From: Paenibacillus vini
GTDB taxonomy: Bacteria; Bacillota; Bacilli; Paenibacillales; Paenibacillaceae
Length of the DNA: 64,000 nucleotides
Assembly: GCF_018403325.1 (NCBI RefSeq)
Contig: NZ_BOSL01000002.1
Coordinates: 62,001-126,000, forward strand
Reading direction: 5' to 3'
Part shown: positions 54,817-63,735 of the stretch, piece by piece
Position numbering within the stretch: position 1 is the first letter of the stretch
How the letters are laid out: every line of letters begins with the position of its first letter
The notes under the pieces: model-generated
What the model was told of the DNA's origin: nothing
What the model saw: only the letters and a program-made list of their open reading frames with translations
Database searches by the model: none
Translations under genes and position numbers: made by a program

Positions 54817-56213
54817 TAAAACGAAAATTAGCGGAACTTGCCGCCATGTGCGGCGGACACGTTGCAGATGCCGGCGATTCCGACATCACCATAGAGGGAG
54901 TCGTCACCGACTCCCGCAAAATCAAGCCGGGATGTCTGTTCATTCCACTGGCCGGGGAACGTTTTGACGGCCATGACTTCGCCGGCGATTGTCTGGCGGC
55001 CGGAGCGTCAGCCGTGCTGTGGTCCGAGTCCAAAGGCAGCCCTCCCGGGCCGGCCGTGATTGTGGACGACACGCTCGAAGCGATGCAGCGCCTTGCAAAA
55101 AGTTACCTTGCGGCCTGCGGAACCAAGGTGATCGGCATAACGGGCAGCAACGGAAAGACTACGACGAAGGATCTCGTATTCTCGTTGCTGGCTACGACTT
55201 TCAAAGTGCATAAAACACAGGGTAATTTCAACAATCATATCGGTTTACCGTTGACGATCCTCGCCATGCCGGAGGATACCGATATCGCGGTTCTGGAGAT
55301 GGGAATGAGCGGCCGGCACGAAATCGAATTGCTGTCGAAGCTTGCTGAACCGGAAACGGCCATCGTGACCAATATCGGTGAGGCGCATCTTCTGCAACTG
55401 GGCTCCAGACTGGAAATAGCCCGGGCGAAGCTGGAGATTCTGTCCGGTATGAAGCAGGGCGGATTGTTTGTTTACAATGGGGACGAACCTCTCATCGCTC
55501 AGGTTTTAGCGGAACCTTCCACCGAAAAACCGGAGGGACTGAGAATGTTCACCTTCGGCCTTGACGGAAGTAATGACGATTCTCCGAGCGGGATTATGTA
55601 TATGGAGGAAGAGACGGTATTTACCTCTCGTGCTGGGGGGAGCGCGTCGCTGAGACTTCCGCTGCTTGGCGAGCATAATGTGGTCAATGCGCTGGCGGCG
55701 CTGGCGGTTGCACGGCATTACGGTGTATCCGAAGATGACATTGAGGAAGGTCTCCGTCGGGTCGAACTGACGGGAATGCGGATTGAAACGATTGCAGGCG
55801 CAAGCGGAATTACGATTTTGAACGATGCCTACAATTCGAGTCCTATCGCCGTGAAGGCCGCAATCGGGGTGCTTGAAAAAAAACGCGGTTACCGGAAAAA
55901 GATTGCCGTGCTTGGCGATATGCTGGAGCTTGGGCCGACGGAAGATGAATTTCACCGTGAAGTCGGCAGATTTCTTACACCCGAAAAGGTAGATCTTCTG
56001 TTTGCGTATGGCCGGCTTGCCGAGAAAATCGCGGAAGGCGCCGCGGAAAATTTGGAGCCAGGAACCATTTTTGCATATCATGATAAAAGTGAGCTTATTG
56101 AAAAGTTGATTTCTATGCTGCATCCGAAGGATGTGCTGCTTGTGAAGGCTTCGCGGGGAATGAAGCTGGAAGAGGTCGTCGACGCAGTCAAAAATAGCAA
56201 TCTAGAGACATAA
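54813..56213 (+). CDS. murF: UDP-MurNAc-tripeptide:D-Ala-D-Ala ligase MurF
   Basis: 466 residues from GTG 54813 overlapping the murE stop (GTGA). P-loop ITGSNGKTTTKD near 110-120; NDAYNSSPIAVKAAI is the Mur ligase C-terminal signature. It completes the pentapeptide. In Bacillus subtilis murF lies elsewhere; its place between murE and mraY here is the widespread ancestral order. Confidence 0.95.
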   Translation: MIKRKLAELAAMCGGHVADAGDSDITIEGVVTDSRKIKPGCLFIPLAGERFDGHDFAGDCLAAGASAVLWSESKGSPPGPAVIVDDTLEAMQRLAKSYLAACGTKVIGITGSNGKTTTKDLVFSLLATTFKVHKTQGNFNNHIGLPLTILAMPEDTDIAVLEMGMSGRHEIELLSKLAEPETAIVTNIGEAHLLQLGSRLEIARAKLEILSGMKQGGLFVYNGDEPLIAQVLAEPSTEKPEGLRMFTFGLDGSNDDSPSGIMYMEEETVFTSRAGGSASLRLPLLGEHNVVNALAALAVARHYGVSEDDIEEGLRRVELTGMRIETIAGASGITILNDAYNSSPIAVKAAIGVLEKKRGYRKKIAVLGDMLELGPTEDEFHREVGRFLTPEKVDLLFAYGRLAEKIAEGAAENLEPGTIFAYHDKSELIEKLISMLHPKDVLLVKASRGMKLEEVVDAVKNSNLET

Positions 56214-56237
56214 TACCGGCGAAAGGGGGGTGATCCC

Positions 56238-57203
56238 ATGGACTTTGGACTTATTCTTTTAACGATCGGCGTATCATTTATTTTAGCGGTGATCTCGGCC
56301 CCTTTGCTGATTCCTTTGCTGCGGCGAATGAAATTTGGACAGCAGATTCGCGGCGAGGGTCCGCAGAGCCATCAAAAAAAGGCGGGAACGCCGACTATGG
56401 GCGGGATCGTTATCATATTGGCGTTCACGCTGGCTTTCTTGAAATTTTCTGTAATCAACACTGATTTTTACGTATTGCTTGTAGCGACACTTGGTTTCGG
56501 TTTGGTCGGTTTTCTGGACGACTATATCAAAATTGTGTTTAAGAGATCGCTGGGTTTAACGCCTAGACAAAAAATGTTCGGACAATTGTTGTTCTCCGGT
56601 ATTGTCTGCGCCTTGCTGATTTCGGAAGGACACAGTACGGCTATCGGCATTCCGGGAACGCAAATCTCTTTTGACTGGGGAGCCTGGTTCTATTATCCGT
56701 TTATTATCATCATGATGCTGGCCATCAGCAACGCAGTCAATTTTACCGACGGTTTGGACGGATTGCTCTCCGGCGTCAGCGCAATTGCTCTCGGAGCTTA
56801 CGCGGTAATTGCGATGCAGGCTACGTCACTTCCGGCTGCGGTTTGCGCGGCGGCCATGATCGGCGCAGTGCTCGGCTTTCTCGTGTTTAACGCGCATCCG
56901 GCCAAGGTATTCATGGGTGACACGGGGTCTCTCGGCATCGGCGGGGCGATTGCGGCTATCGCGATCGTTACCAAGAGCGAATTGCTGTTCCTCGTCATCG
57001 GCGGGATTTTCGTAATTGAAATGCTGTCGGTCGTGCTGCAGGTGGTGTCGTTTAAAACCCGCGGGAAGCGAATCTTTAAAATGAGCCCGATCCACCATCA
57101 CTTTGAATTGTCGGGATGGTCGGAATGGCGCGTCGTCGTCACATTTTGGGCGGTCGGCTTGGTGCTGGCGGGTATTGGACTTTACTTGAACAAGGGGTTG
57201 TAG
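56238..57203 (+). CDS. mraY: phospho-MurNAc-pentapeptide transferase MraY
   Basis: 321 residues, ten predicted helices. Conserved segments: GTPTMGGIV, GFLDDYIKI (catalytic aspartates), NAVNFTDGLDGLLSG, and the C-terminal HHHFELSGW. It links UDP-MurNAc-pentapeptide to undecaprenyl phosphate forming lipid I. GAAAGGGGGGTGAT, a very strong ribosome binding site, precedes ATG. Confidence 0.97.
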   Translation: MDFGLILLTIGVSFILAVISAPLLIPLLRRMKFGQQIRGEGPQSHQKKAGTPTMGGIVIILAFTLAFLKFSVINTDFYVLLVATLGFGLVGFLDDYIKIVFKRSLGLTPRQKMFGQLLFSGIVCALLISEGHSTAIGIPGTQISFDWGAWFYYPFIIIMMLAISNAVNFTDGLDGLLSGVSAIALGAYAVIAMQATSLPAAVCAAAMIGAVLGFLVFNAHPAKVFMGDTGSLGIGGAIAAIAIVTKSELLFLVIGGIFVIEMLSVVLQVVSFKTRGKRIFKMSPIHHHFELSGWSEWRVVVTFWAVGLVLAGIGLYLNKGL

Positions 57204-57205
57204 AG

Positions 57206-58630
57206 ATGAAACATCCAGATGAATACCGGGGACGACAAGTGGTTGTTCTCGGTCTAGCGAAAAGCGGCGTGCAGGTCGCCAAAACCCTACACCGGAGCGG
57301 CGCAGTCGTCACGGTCAACGATAAAAAGTCGAGGGAAGAGAGTCCCGAAGCATCCGAATTGGAGGCTTTGGGAATTTCTGTTGTATGCGGGGGGCATCCG
57401 GAAGGGCTGATTAACCCTGCTGTAGAACTGGTCGTCAAGAACCCTGGCATTCCTTACACGGCACCGCCAGTCGCTAAGGCACTTGAGCTTGGAATCGAGG
57501 TCGTGAGCGAGGTGGAGGTCGCTTATCATTTGTCCAAAGCGCCGATGATCGGTATTACCGGATCCAACGGTAAGACGACGACAACGACCTGGATCGGCAA
57601 CATGCTGGAGGCGGCGAGTCTGTCCCCGGTCATAGCCGGTAATATTGGGACGCCTCTCTGTGCAGCGGCCGAGACGGCCGACGCCGAAGACTGGCTGGTC
57701 GTTGAGCTCAGCAGCTTCCAGCTCAAAGGGACACGGGAATTTCGTCCCGAGGTGGCTGTTTTACTGAACATCGCCGAGACGCATCTGGATTATCACGGTA
57801 CGATGGACGATTATATTTCCTCCAAGGCCAAGATTTTTGCCAATCAAACGGAGGAAGATACGGCTGTTATCAATTGGGACGACCCCGTTTGCAGAGAATT
57901 GGTGCCTTACATCAAGGCGAAGCTGCTGCCTTTCTCGATGACGGAGGAGCTGCGTACGGCCGGGGTATACGTTAAACCGGCTTACGTTCCGGATGTACAG
58001 GACGGACTTAGCCGTAGCGTTGTTTACCGCGATGAGGAAGGACAGGAGCATACGATCGTAGAAACGGCGGAAATCGGCCTGGCGGGCCGGTTTAACGTAG
58101 GGAACGCCCTTGCTGCGGTTGCAGCCTGCGTAGCGGCCGGCGCGGCGCCGGAGTCGCTTGCGGAGCCGCTGCGTACGTTTCGCGGCGTGGAGCATCGCCT
58201 GGAGTTCGTCGAAGTTAGAGACGGCGTGGCTTATTATAACAATTCCAAGGCCACGAATTCCAAAGCGACCGCGATGGCGCTCGGCGCCCTGGATAAGCCG
58301 ATCGTCCTGATCGCCGGAGGCCTTGATCGGGGCTCCGATTATATGGAACTCCTTCCTGTTTTCAAAGATAAAGTGAAGGCAATAGTAGCTTTGGGCCAGA
58401 CGAAGGAGAAAATCGGAAGAGTAGCCGAATTAGCGGGTCTAAGCGACATCGAGCTGGTCGATACTGGAGACAGCGCCGCGGAAACGCTGCGGACCGCAAT
58501 CTCCAAGGCTGCTGGCCTGGCCGAGGATGGGGACATTGTGTTGCTCTCGCCGGCTTGTGCGAGCTGGGACATGTTCTCGTCCTATGAAGAGCGTGGACGC
58601 ATTTTTAAAGAGGCGGTGCATACCCTTTAA
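57206..58630 (+). CDS. murD: UDP-MurNAc-L-Ala:D-Glu ligase MurD
   Basis: 474 residues from ATG 57206, two bases after the mraY stop, AAGGGG upstream; an earlier ATG at 57116 lies within mraY. N-terminal VVVLGLAKSG, P-loop GITGSNGKTTTTTW near 139-152 and the C-terminal LSPACASWDMF are diagnostic. It adds D-glutamate, the second residue of the stem peptide. Confidence 0.96.
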   Translation: MKHPDEYRGRQVVVLGLAKSGVQVAKTLHRSGAVVTVNDKKSREESPEASELEALGISVVCGGHPEGLINPAVELVVKNPGIPYTAPPVAKALELGIEVVSEVEVAYHLSKAPMIGITGSNGKTTTTTWIGNMLEAASLSPVIAGNIGTPLCAAAETADAEDWLVVELSSFQLKGTREFRPEVAVLLNIAETHLDYHGTMDDYISSKAKIFANQTEEDTAVINWDDPVCRELVPYIKAKLLPFSMTEELRTAGVYVKPAYVPDVQDGLSRSVVYRDEEGQEHTIVETAEIGLAGRFNVGNALAAVAACVAAGAAPESLAEPLRTFRGVEHRLEFVEVRDGVAYYNNSKATNSKATAMALGALDKPIVLIAGGLDRGSDYMELLPVFKDKVKAIVALGQTKEKIGRVAELAGLSDIELVDTGDSAAETLRTAISKAAGLAEDGDIVLLSPACASWDMFSSYEERGRIFKEAVHTL

Positions 58631-58680
58631 GTAGGGGGGTGGAAAAGCCCCTACTTCCTTGTTAAGAGGTGGCTTCCGCG

Positions 58681-59778
58681 ATGGTCAAAGGCCGCAACAA
58701 ACCGGATTTTTGGTTAATGGCCAGCATTTTCGGCTTGCTGGCAATCGGAATTGTGATGGTTTACAGTGCGGGTTCCGTACTCGCTTTCCATGATTACGGC
58801 GATTCCTTCTACTTTGTAAAACGTCAAGCTTTGTTTGCTGTTCTTGGTTTCGTAGCAATGTTTTTTACGATGAACGTAGATTACCGGATTCTGAAAAAAT
58901 ACGCCAAGGTGCTGCTCCTGATTTGCTTCGGGTTACTTGTCATCGTATTGATTCCCGGTATTGGGGTAGTGCGCGGCGGCGCCCGAAGTTGGCTCGGCAT
59001 CAGCTCGTTCGGCATACAGCCTTCCGAGTTTATGAAGCTGGGCATGATTCTTTTTCTATCCTATTGGCTAAGTAAAGAAGATTATAGAATCACCCATTTC
59101 ACCAAAGGCCTGCTTCCGCCGCTAGGCATCATCGGCGCCGCGTTCGGCCTCACTATGCTTCAACCGGACCTCGGTACGGGTACAGTAATGCTGGGTGCCT
59201 CGCTGCTGATCGTGTTTACGGCCGGCGCGAAGATCAAGCACCTCGCCGGATTGGCCGCCGTAGGGGCTCTAGGCTTCGTTGGGCTCATCCTGGCTGCGCC
59301 TTACCGGCTGCAGCGGATTACTGCTTTCCTTGATCCTTGGTCCGACCCGCTCGGCGCGGGCTATCAGATCATCCAGTCCCTTTATGCAATCGGACCGGGT
59401 GGATTGGCCGGTTTGGGCCTGGGCATGAGCCGGCAAAAGTACAGCTACGTACCGGAACCGCAAACGGATTTTATATTTTCTATTTTGGCCGAAGAGTTGG
59501 GATTCATAGGAGGGCTGCTGGTCCTTCTGCTGTTCTTGATCCTGGTGTGGCGGGGCATGAGGGTAGCGATGACGATTGATGATATGTTCGGCAGTTTGCT
59601 GGCTGTCGGTATCGTAGGTATGGTAGGCGTTCAGGTCGTTATCAATATCGGTGTTGTCATTGGCCTCATGCCGGTCACGGGGATTACGCTGCCTCTCATC
59701 AGTTACGGGGGTTCATCCCTGACCTTGATGCTGACGGCACTTGGCATTCTACTAAATTTATCCCGTTATGCGAGGTGA
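58681..59778 (+). CDS. spoVE: SEDS family peptidoglycan polymerase SpoVE (or FtsW)
   Basis: 365 residues from ATG 58681 after AAGAGGTGG. About ten helices; SEDS signatures VYSAGSVLA, GARSWLGISSFGIQPSEFMKL, TDFIFSILAEELGFIGG and PLISYGGSSL. A lipid II polymerase. Location between murD and murG is that of spoVE in Bacillus, where it pairs with SpoVD for cortex; without other SEDS genes in view, FtsW function cannot be excluded. Confidence 0.92.
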   Translation: MVKGRNKPDFWLMASIFGLLAIGIVMVYSAGSVLAFHDYGDSFYFVKRQALFAVLGFVAMFFTMNVDYRILKKYAKVLLLICFGLLVIVLIPGIGVVRGGARSWLGISSFGIQPSEFMKLGMILFLSYWLSKEDYRITHFTKGLLPPLGIIGAAFGLTMLQPDLGTGTVMLGASLLIVFTAGAKIKHLAGLAAVGALGFVGLILAAPYRLQRITAFLDPWSDPLGAGYQIIQSLYAIGPGGLAGLGLGMSRQKYSYVPEPQTDFIFSILAEELGFIGGLLVLLLFLILVWRGMRVAMTIDDMFGSLLAVGIVGMVGVQVVINIGVVIGLMPVTGITLPLISYGGSSLTLMLTALGILLNLSRYAR

Positions 59779-59782
59779 GAAT

Positions 59783-60898
59783 ATGCGCGTCGTACTGAGC
59801 GGCGGCGGCACGGGGGGACATATTTATCCTGCGCTGGCCGTAGCAAGCAGATGTGCTGAGGAGATTCCCGGTTCCGAGTTCTTATATATCGGCGGAGAGA
59901 GAGGGCTGGAAAGCTCTCTGGTTCCGAAAACGGAGATTCCGTTTAAAGCGATAGATATTACGGGCTTCCGCAGGAAGCTTTCTTTTGAAAATATGAAAAC
60001 CGTCATGCGCTTTCTCAAAGGCGTGAGAAAGTCCAAACAGATGCTCCGCGAATTTAAGCCGGACGTAGTGATCGGCACGGGCGGTTATGTATGCGGACCT
60101 GTCGTTTATGCGGCGGCCAAGCTTGGCATTCCGAGCATCATACATGAACAAAATGCGGTACCCGGGCTGACAAACCGTTTTCTGAGCAAATACGTCTCTA
60201 CCGTGGCGGTCAGCTTCGAAGGCTCCGAGACCGCCTTTCCCGGGGCGCGGAACATTATTTATACGGGAAATCCCCGGGCGACAACCGTTTTTGAGGCGGA
60301 TAAAAACAAAGGCTTTGAATCGCTGGGACTGCCCGCAAGCAGTTCCATCGTGCTCGTTGTCGGTGGAAGCCGGGGAGCTAAAGCCATTAACGATGCGATG
60401 GTCGATATGGCTCCATATTTAAAGGAGCTGGATCATCTTTCTTTTGTGTATGTGACCGGAGACAACTACTATGCGCCGACGATGGAGGCCATTCAGGCCA
60501 AAACCGGCGCATTGCCGCGCAATTTGCAGGTGCTGCCTTACGTGCATAATATGCCTGAAGTGTTGGCTTCAACGTCGTTGATCGTGAACAGAGCCGGCGC
60601 TTCCTTCCTGGCTGAAATGACGGCCCTTGGCATCCCGTCGATTCTGATTCCGTCGCCGAACGTGACGAACAATCACCAGGAGAAGAATGCCAGAACGCTG
60701 GAACAAGCCGGAGCGGCCCGGGTTATTTTAGAGCCGGAGCTTTCCGGTAAAGCACTGTTCACAGCAGTTCAAGAGATTATGAGCAACAAAGTGCGGCATG
60801 AATCCATGTCAAAGTCTTCAAGAAAACTCGGGAAGCCGGATTCCGCCCATTTGATCGTTGAGGAAATCCGGCGTCTTACCGGGTCAGGTCGTTCATAA
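59783..60898 (+). CDS. murG: lipid II synthase MurG
   Basis: 371 residues from ATG 59783 with GAGGTGAG upstream. N-terminal GGGTGGHIYPALA, the HEQNAVPGLTNR region and a VVGGSRGAKAIND substrate-binding loop define MurG. It adds GlcNAc to lipid I on the inner membrane face. The following 234-base gap before murB (60899-61132) holds a small GCCGGC-ttta-GCCGGGC hairpin but no gene. Confidence 0.96.
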   Translation: MRVVLSGGGTGGHIYPALAVASRCAEEIPGSEFLYIGGERGLESSLVPKTEIPFKAIDITGFRRKLSFENMKTVMRFLKGVRKSKQMLREFKPDVVIGTGGYVCGPVVYAAAKLGIPSIIHEQNAVPGLTNRFLSKYVSTVAVSFEGSETAFPGARNIIYTGNPRATTVFEADKNKGFESLGLPASSSIVLVVGGSRGAKAINDAMVDMAPYLKELDHLSFVYVTGDNYYAPTMEAIQAKTGALPRNLQVLPYVHNMPEVLASTSLIVNRAGASFLAEMTALGIPSILIPSPNVTNNHQEKNARTLEQAGAARVILEPELSGKALFTAVQEIMSNKVRHESMSKSSRKLGKPDSAHLIVEEIRRLTGSGRS

Positions 60899-61132
60899 GT
60901 CGTCCGCAAGCCCTGGTTCTGGGCGATTGTCACACTCTCCATAAGGAAGGCATAAGATACCCTATAAATCGTGACATTCTTCATTTCAATGGGATCTCGG
61001 AAGACGAATGCATTTCTTCTTGGTCTCTTATGGACCCGGGCGCCGGCTTTAGCCGGGCGGCAATACCGGAACCCAGGCCTTGCGCTTAAGCGGGGCGGGG
61101 ATTCCGGATGTTAATCAGGGAGGGATTTTGCG

Positions 61133-62038
61133 ATGCAGCAGTGGATATCGAAACTATCACACCAAGAAGTCGGGACGGTGTTGCTTAACGAACCGATGTC
61201 GAAATATACAACATGGAAAATCGGCGGTCCCGCTGACGCCTTGATCGTTCCCGAAAATAAAGAACAACTTGCGAACCTCGTCCGCCTGCTTCATGAAGAG
61301 CAGGTTCCCTGGATGACGGTGGGCAAGGGCTCCAACATGCTCGTATCGGATAAAGGCATTCGCGGCGCCGTTATCAAATTAGGTACAGGGCTTGAGGAGA
61401 TCGAATTCAAGGGAACGGACGTGGAGGCAGGCGGAGGCGCATCCTTCGTCAGATTAAGCATCATGGCCGGAAAGCAGGGAATGACCGGTCTGGAATTTGC
61501 CGGCGGAATACCCGGAACAGTGGGGGGAGCCGTGTATATGAACGCCGGCGCACACGGGTCCGATGTGTCACGCATATTCAAATCCGCTGAAATTGTTCTG
61601 GAGACAGGTGAATTGGTAACTTACGGCGCTGAGGATATGGAGTTTGCATACCGGCATTCCATCTTGCATGAACGGCGCGGAATTGTGGCCCGGGCTAATT
61701 TTACGCTGGAGGCCGGCGATCGTTTGGAGATTGCCGCGGCCATGGCGGCCTATAAGGACCGGCGGCGCAAAACCCAACCGCTACAGCAGCCTTGTGCCGG
61801 AAGTGTATTTCGCAATCCGCCGGGCGATCACGCGGCAAGATTGATTGAAGCCGCAGGACTCAAGGGCCATAGTGTTGGCGGAGCCGAAATATCCACATTG
61901 CATGCCAATTTCATCGTCAATACCGGGCAAGCGACAGCAGAGGACGTTCTTAGGCTCATGGAGCAAATCAAGGCCACCATTTTTTCCAAATTTGAAGTCG
62001 CACTGGTGCCGGAGGTCTTCTTCGTGGGTGAACGGTAA
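61133..62038 (+). CDS. murB: UDP-N-acetylenolpyruvoylglucosamine reductase MurB
   Basis: 301 residues. FAD-binding segments KYTTWKIGGPAD and VGKGSNMLVSD, GLEFAGGIPGTVGGAVYMNAGA, and the catalytic region QPCAGSVFRNPPG are present. It reduces enolpyruvyl-UDP-GlcNAc to UDP-MurNAc. AGGGAGGGA precedes ATG. The next gene, murA, makes its substrate, so the two committed steps are adjacent. Confidence 0.96.
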   Translation: MQQWISKLSHQEVGTVLLNEPMSKYTTWKIGGPADALIVPENKEQLANLVRLLHEEQVPWMTVGKGSNMLVSDKGIRGAVIKLGTGLEEIEFKGTDVEAGGGASFVRLSIMAGKQGMTGLEFAGGIPGTVGGAVYMNAGAHGSDVSRIFKSAEIVLETGELVTYGAEDMEFAYRHSILHERRGIVARANFTLEAGDRLEIAAAMAAYKDRRRKTQPLQQPCAGSVFRNPPGDHAARLIEAAGLKGHSVGGAEISTLHANFIVNTGQATAEDVLRLMEQIKATIFSKFEVALVPEVFFVGER

Positions 62039-62054
62039 ACTCGGAGGTGATACA

Positions 62055-63335
62055 TTGGACAAATTGGTGATCGAAGGCGGGAGACCCCTATCAGGATCCA
62101 TTCGTATCCATGGAGCGAAAAATGCCGCACTGCCGATTATGGCAGCCAGCCTGCTGGCTGAAGGCAAGGTGCAACTTCGAAATGTCCCCCGTCTGCTCGA
62201 TATTGACGTCATGCTCGGGATCTTGAACCGTTTGGGCTGCAATGCAGTTCATAAAGACGACACGATTATTGTGGATTCGAGCGGAGCGGATTCCTGTCAT
62301 GTGCCGGAAGATTTGATGAAGCAAATGCGTTCCTCCATTTTCCTCATGGGCCCCCTTCTGGCAAGGTTCGGGGAAGTTTGTATCTATCAGCCGGGCGGCT
62401 GCGCGATTGGAGAACGGAAGATTGACTTGCACCTGAGAGGCTTGGAGGCTTTAGGAGCAGTCATCGAAGAAAACGATCATCAGATCTGGTGCCGGGCCGC
62501 AAAACTGAAGGGGAACGATATTCATCTCGACTTCCCCAGCGTTGGAGCGACGGAGAATATTATGATGGCGGCTGCGCTCGCGGAAGGCACTACGGTGATT
62601 ACGAATGCAGCGAGAGAGCCGGAGATACAAGATTTGCAGAACTTTTTAAATGCATTGGGCGGAAATGTGATGGGGGCCGGAACGGATACGATCACGATTC
62701 GGGGAGTAGAATCGCTTGAGCCTTGCGATTACGAGATTATTCCCGACCGGATCGTCGCGGGAACCGCGCTGATTGCGGCTGCCGCAACACGCGGAACGGT
62801 GACGCTTACCCATTGCAATCCGGCGCACCTGACCTCGCTGTTCCATGTGCTGCGCCGGGCCGGTGTTCAAATCGGATCGTGCGATGATATAATAACCGTA
62901 AGCGGCACCGGACGTCCCAAGGCGGTTGAACGGATCGTTACTTCACCGTATCCTTCTTTTCCTACCGATCTGCAGTCTCAGGTGATGGTGCTTCTGTCGC
63001 TTGCCGACGGGATGAGCCTGATGAAAGAGACGGTATTCGAAGGAAGATTCAAACATGTGGATGAGCTGGTGCGGATGGGCGCCGACATATCGGTGGATTT
63101 GAATTCTGCCTTTATCCGCGGAGTACCCCGTTTATACGGCGCTACGGTGGAAGCCACGGATTTGCGGGCGGGAGCCGCTCTCGTCATTGCGGGGTTAGCC
63201 GCGCAAGGCAAGACGGTTGTTGAGCAGATCCATCATATCGACCGCGGCTACGACCGGATCGAGTTGATGTTTCAAAAGCTCGGCGGCGTAATGCACCGGG
63301 AAACCCCGGCATTGAAACAACTGGATTTGGCCTGA
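62055..63335 (+). CDS. murA: UDP-GlcNAc 1-carboxyvinyltransferase MurA
   Basis: 426 residues from TTG 62055 with a perfect GGAGGTGAT upstream. The start gives LDKLVIEGGRPLSGSIRIHG, the family N-terminus. Catalytic C116 is present in PGGCAIGERK, so fosfomycin-sensitive chemistry is expected; K22-N23 bind UDP-GlcNAc. It starts the muramic acid pathway. Followed by a weak terminator-like hairpin and then a repeat before divIB. Confidence 0.96.
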   Translation: MDKLVIEGGRPLSGSIRIHGAKNAALPIMAASLLAEGKVQLRNVPRLLDIDVMLGILNRLGCNAVHKDDTIIVDSSGADSCHVPEDLMKQMRSSIFLMGPLLARFGEVCIYQPGGCAIGERKIDLHLRGLEALGAVIEENDHQIWCRAAKLKGNDIHLDFPSVGATENIMMAAALAEGTTVITNAAREPEIQDLQNFLNALGGNVMGAGTDTITIRGVESLEPCDYEIIPDRIVAGTALIAAAATRGTVTLTHCNPAHLTSLFHVLRRAGVQIGSCDDIITVSGTGRPKAVERIVTSPYPSFPTDLQSQVMVLLSLADGMSLMKETVFEGRFKHVDELVRMGADISVDLNSAFIRGVPRLYGATVEATDLRAGAALVIAGLAAQGKTVVEQIHHIDRGYDRIELMFQKLGGVMHRETPALKQLDLA

Positions 63336-63338
63336 TCC

Positions 63339-63381
63339 AAGCCTTGGTCCCCTCCTGATGGAGGGGATACGGGCTTTATTA
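63339..63381 (+). terminator. possible terminator after murA
   Basis: TCCCCTCC-tgat-GGAGGGGA with an outer AAGCC/GGGCTT pairing, followed by TATT only. The T run is poor, so termination may be partial. Confidence 0.45.
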
Positions 63382-63526
63382 AGATATCAGAAGGTATGAA
63401 CTTCGGGGTATTATCTGCCTGATATCGGAAGAAAAACTTCCTCTAAACGCGGTCTGGCTTCCATGAAAGTACGTCGATAGACGTTTTTCTTATTAGCATG
63501 GACAATCGATGAACGGAGCACAGATC

Positions 63527-63717
63527 TTATAAGTTCTTGTTCAAAAAGTCGACTTTTCAGCACCGAGAAGGTTGGATGAAGGAGGGACTGAGGAGCGGCG
63601 CGTAGGCAAAACCTACGTGAGCACCGGAAGGCCCGCCTGAATTCAAGATTCGATGTCGGTTAAGGGCCCTGAAATGCTTCGTGATCAAAAGGTGACTTTT
63701 TGAACAACCTCTATAAA
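63527..63717 (-). repeat. MITE-like element, copy D, inverted
   Basis: Inverted ends: TTGTTCAAAAAGTCGACTTTT (shown as 63538-63558) pairs with the right end at 63687-63707 at 19 of 21 positions. An outer TTATAAG/CTATAA adds to the match. The core is the reverse complement of copies A and B (10.3-10.7 kb), including the CGTAGG/CCTACG hairpin. It sits inside the dcw cluster, ahead of divIB. Confidence 0.88.
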
Positions 63718-63735
63718 CTATATCGGAGAAATATT

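Larger units (their letters stand above)
63336..63735. other. 400-base spacer between murA and divIB
   Basis: It holds a terminator-like hairpin (AAGCC...TCCCCTCC-tgat-GGAGGGGA...GGGCTT, 63339-63378) and an inverted pair GATATCAG/CTGATATC (63383-63426). A small ACGTC-gata-GACGT hairpin with T after it is at 63471-63488, and a full MITE-like element at 63527-63717. No gene is seen. The divIB ribosome binding site CGGAG is at 63724. Confidence 0.7.

Noticed and set aside
61845-62054. 70-residue N-terminal extension of MurA
   Set aside because: Overlaps murB out of frame; the TTG at 62055 has a perfect ribosome binding site and gives the family N-terminus.
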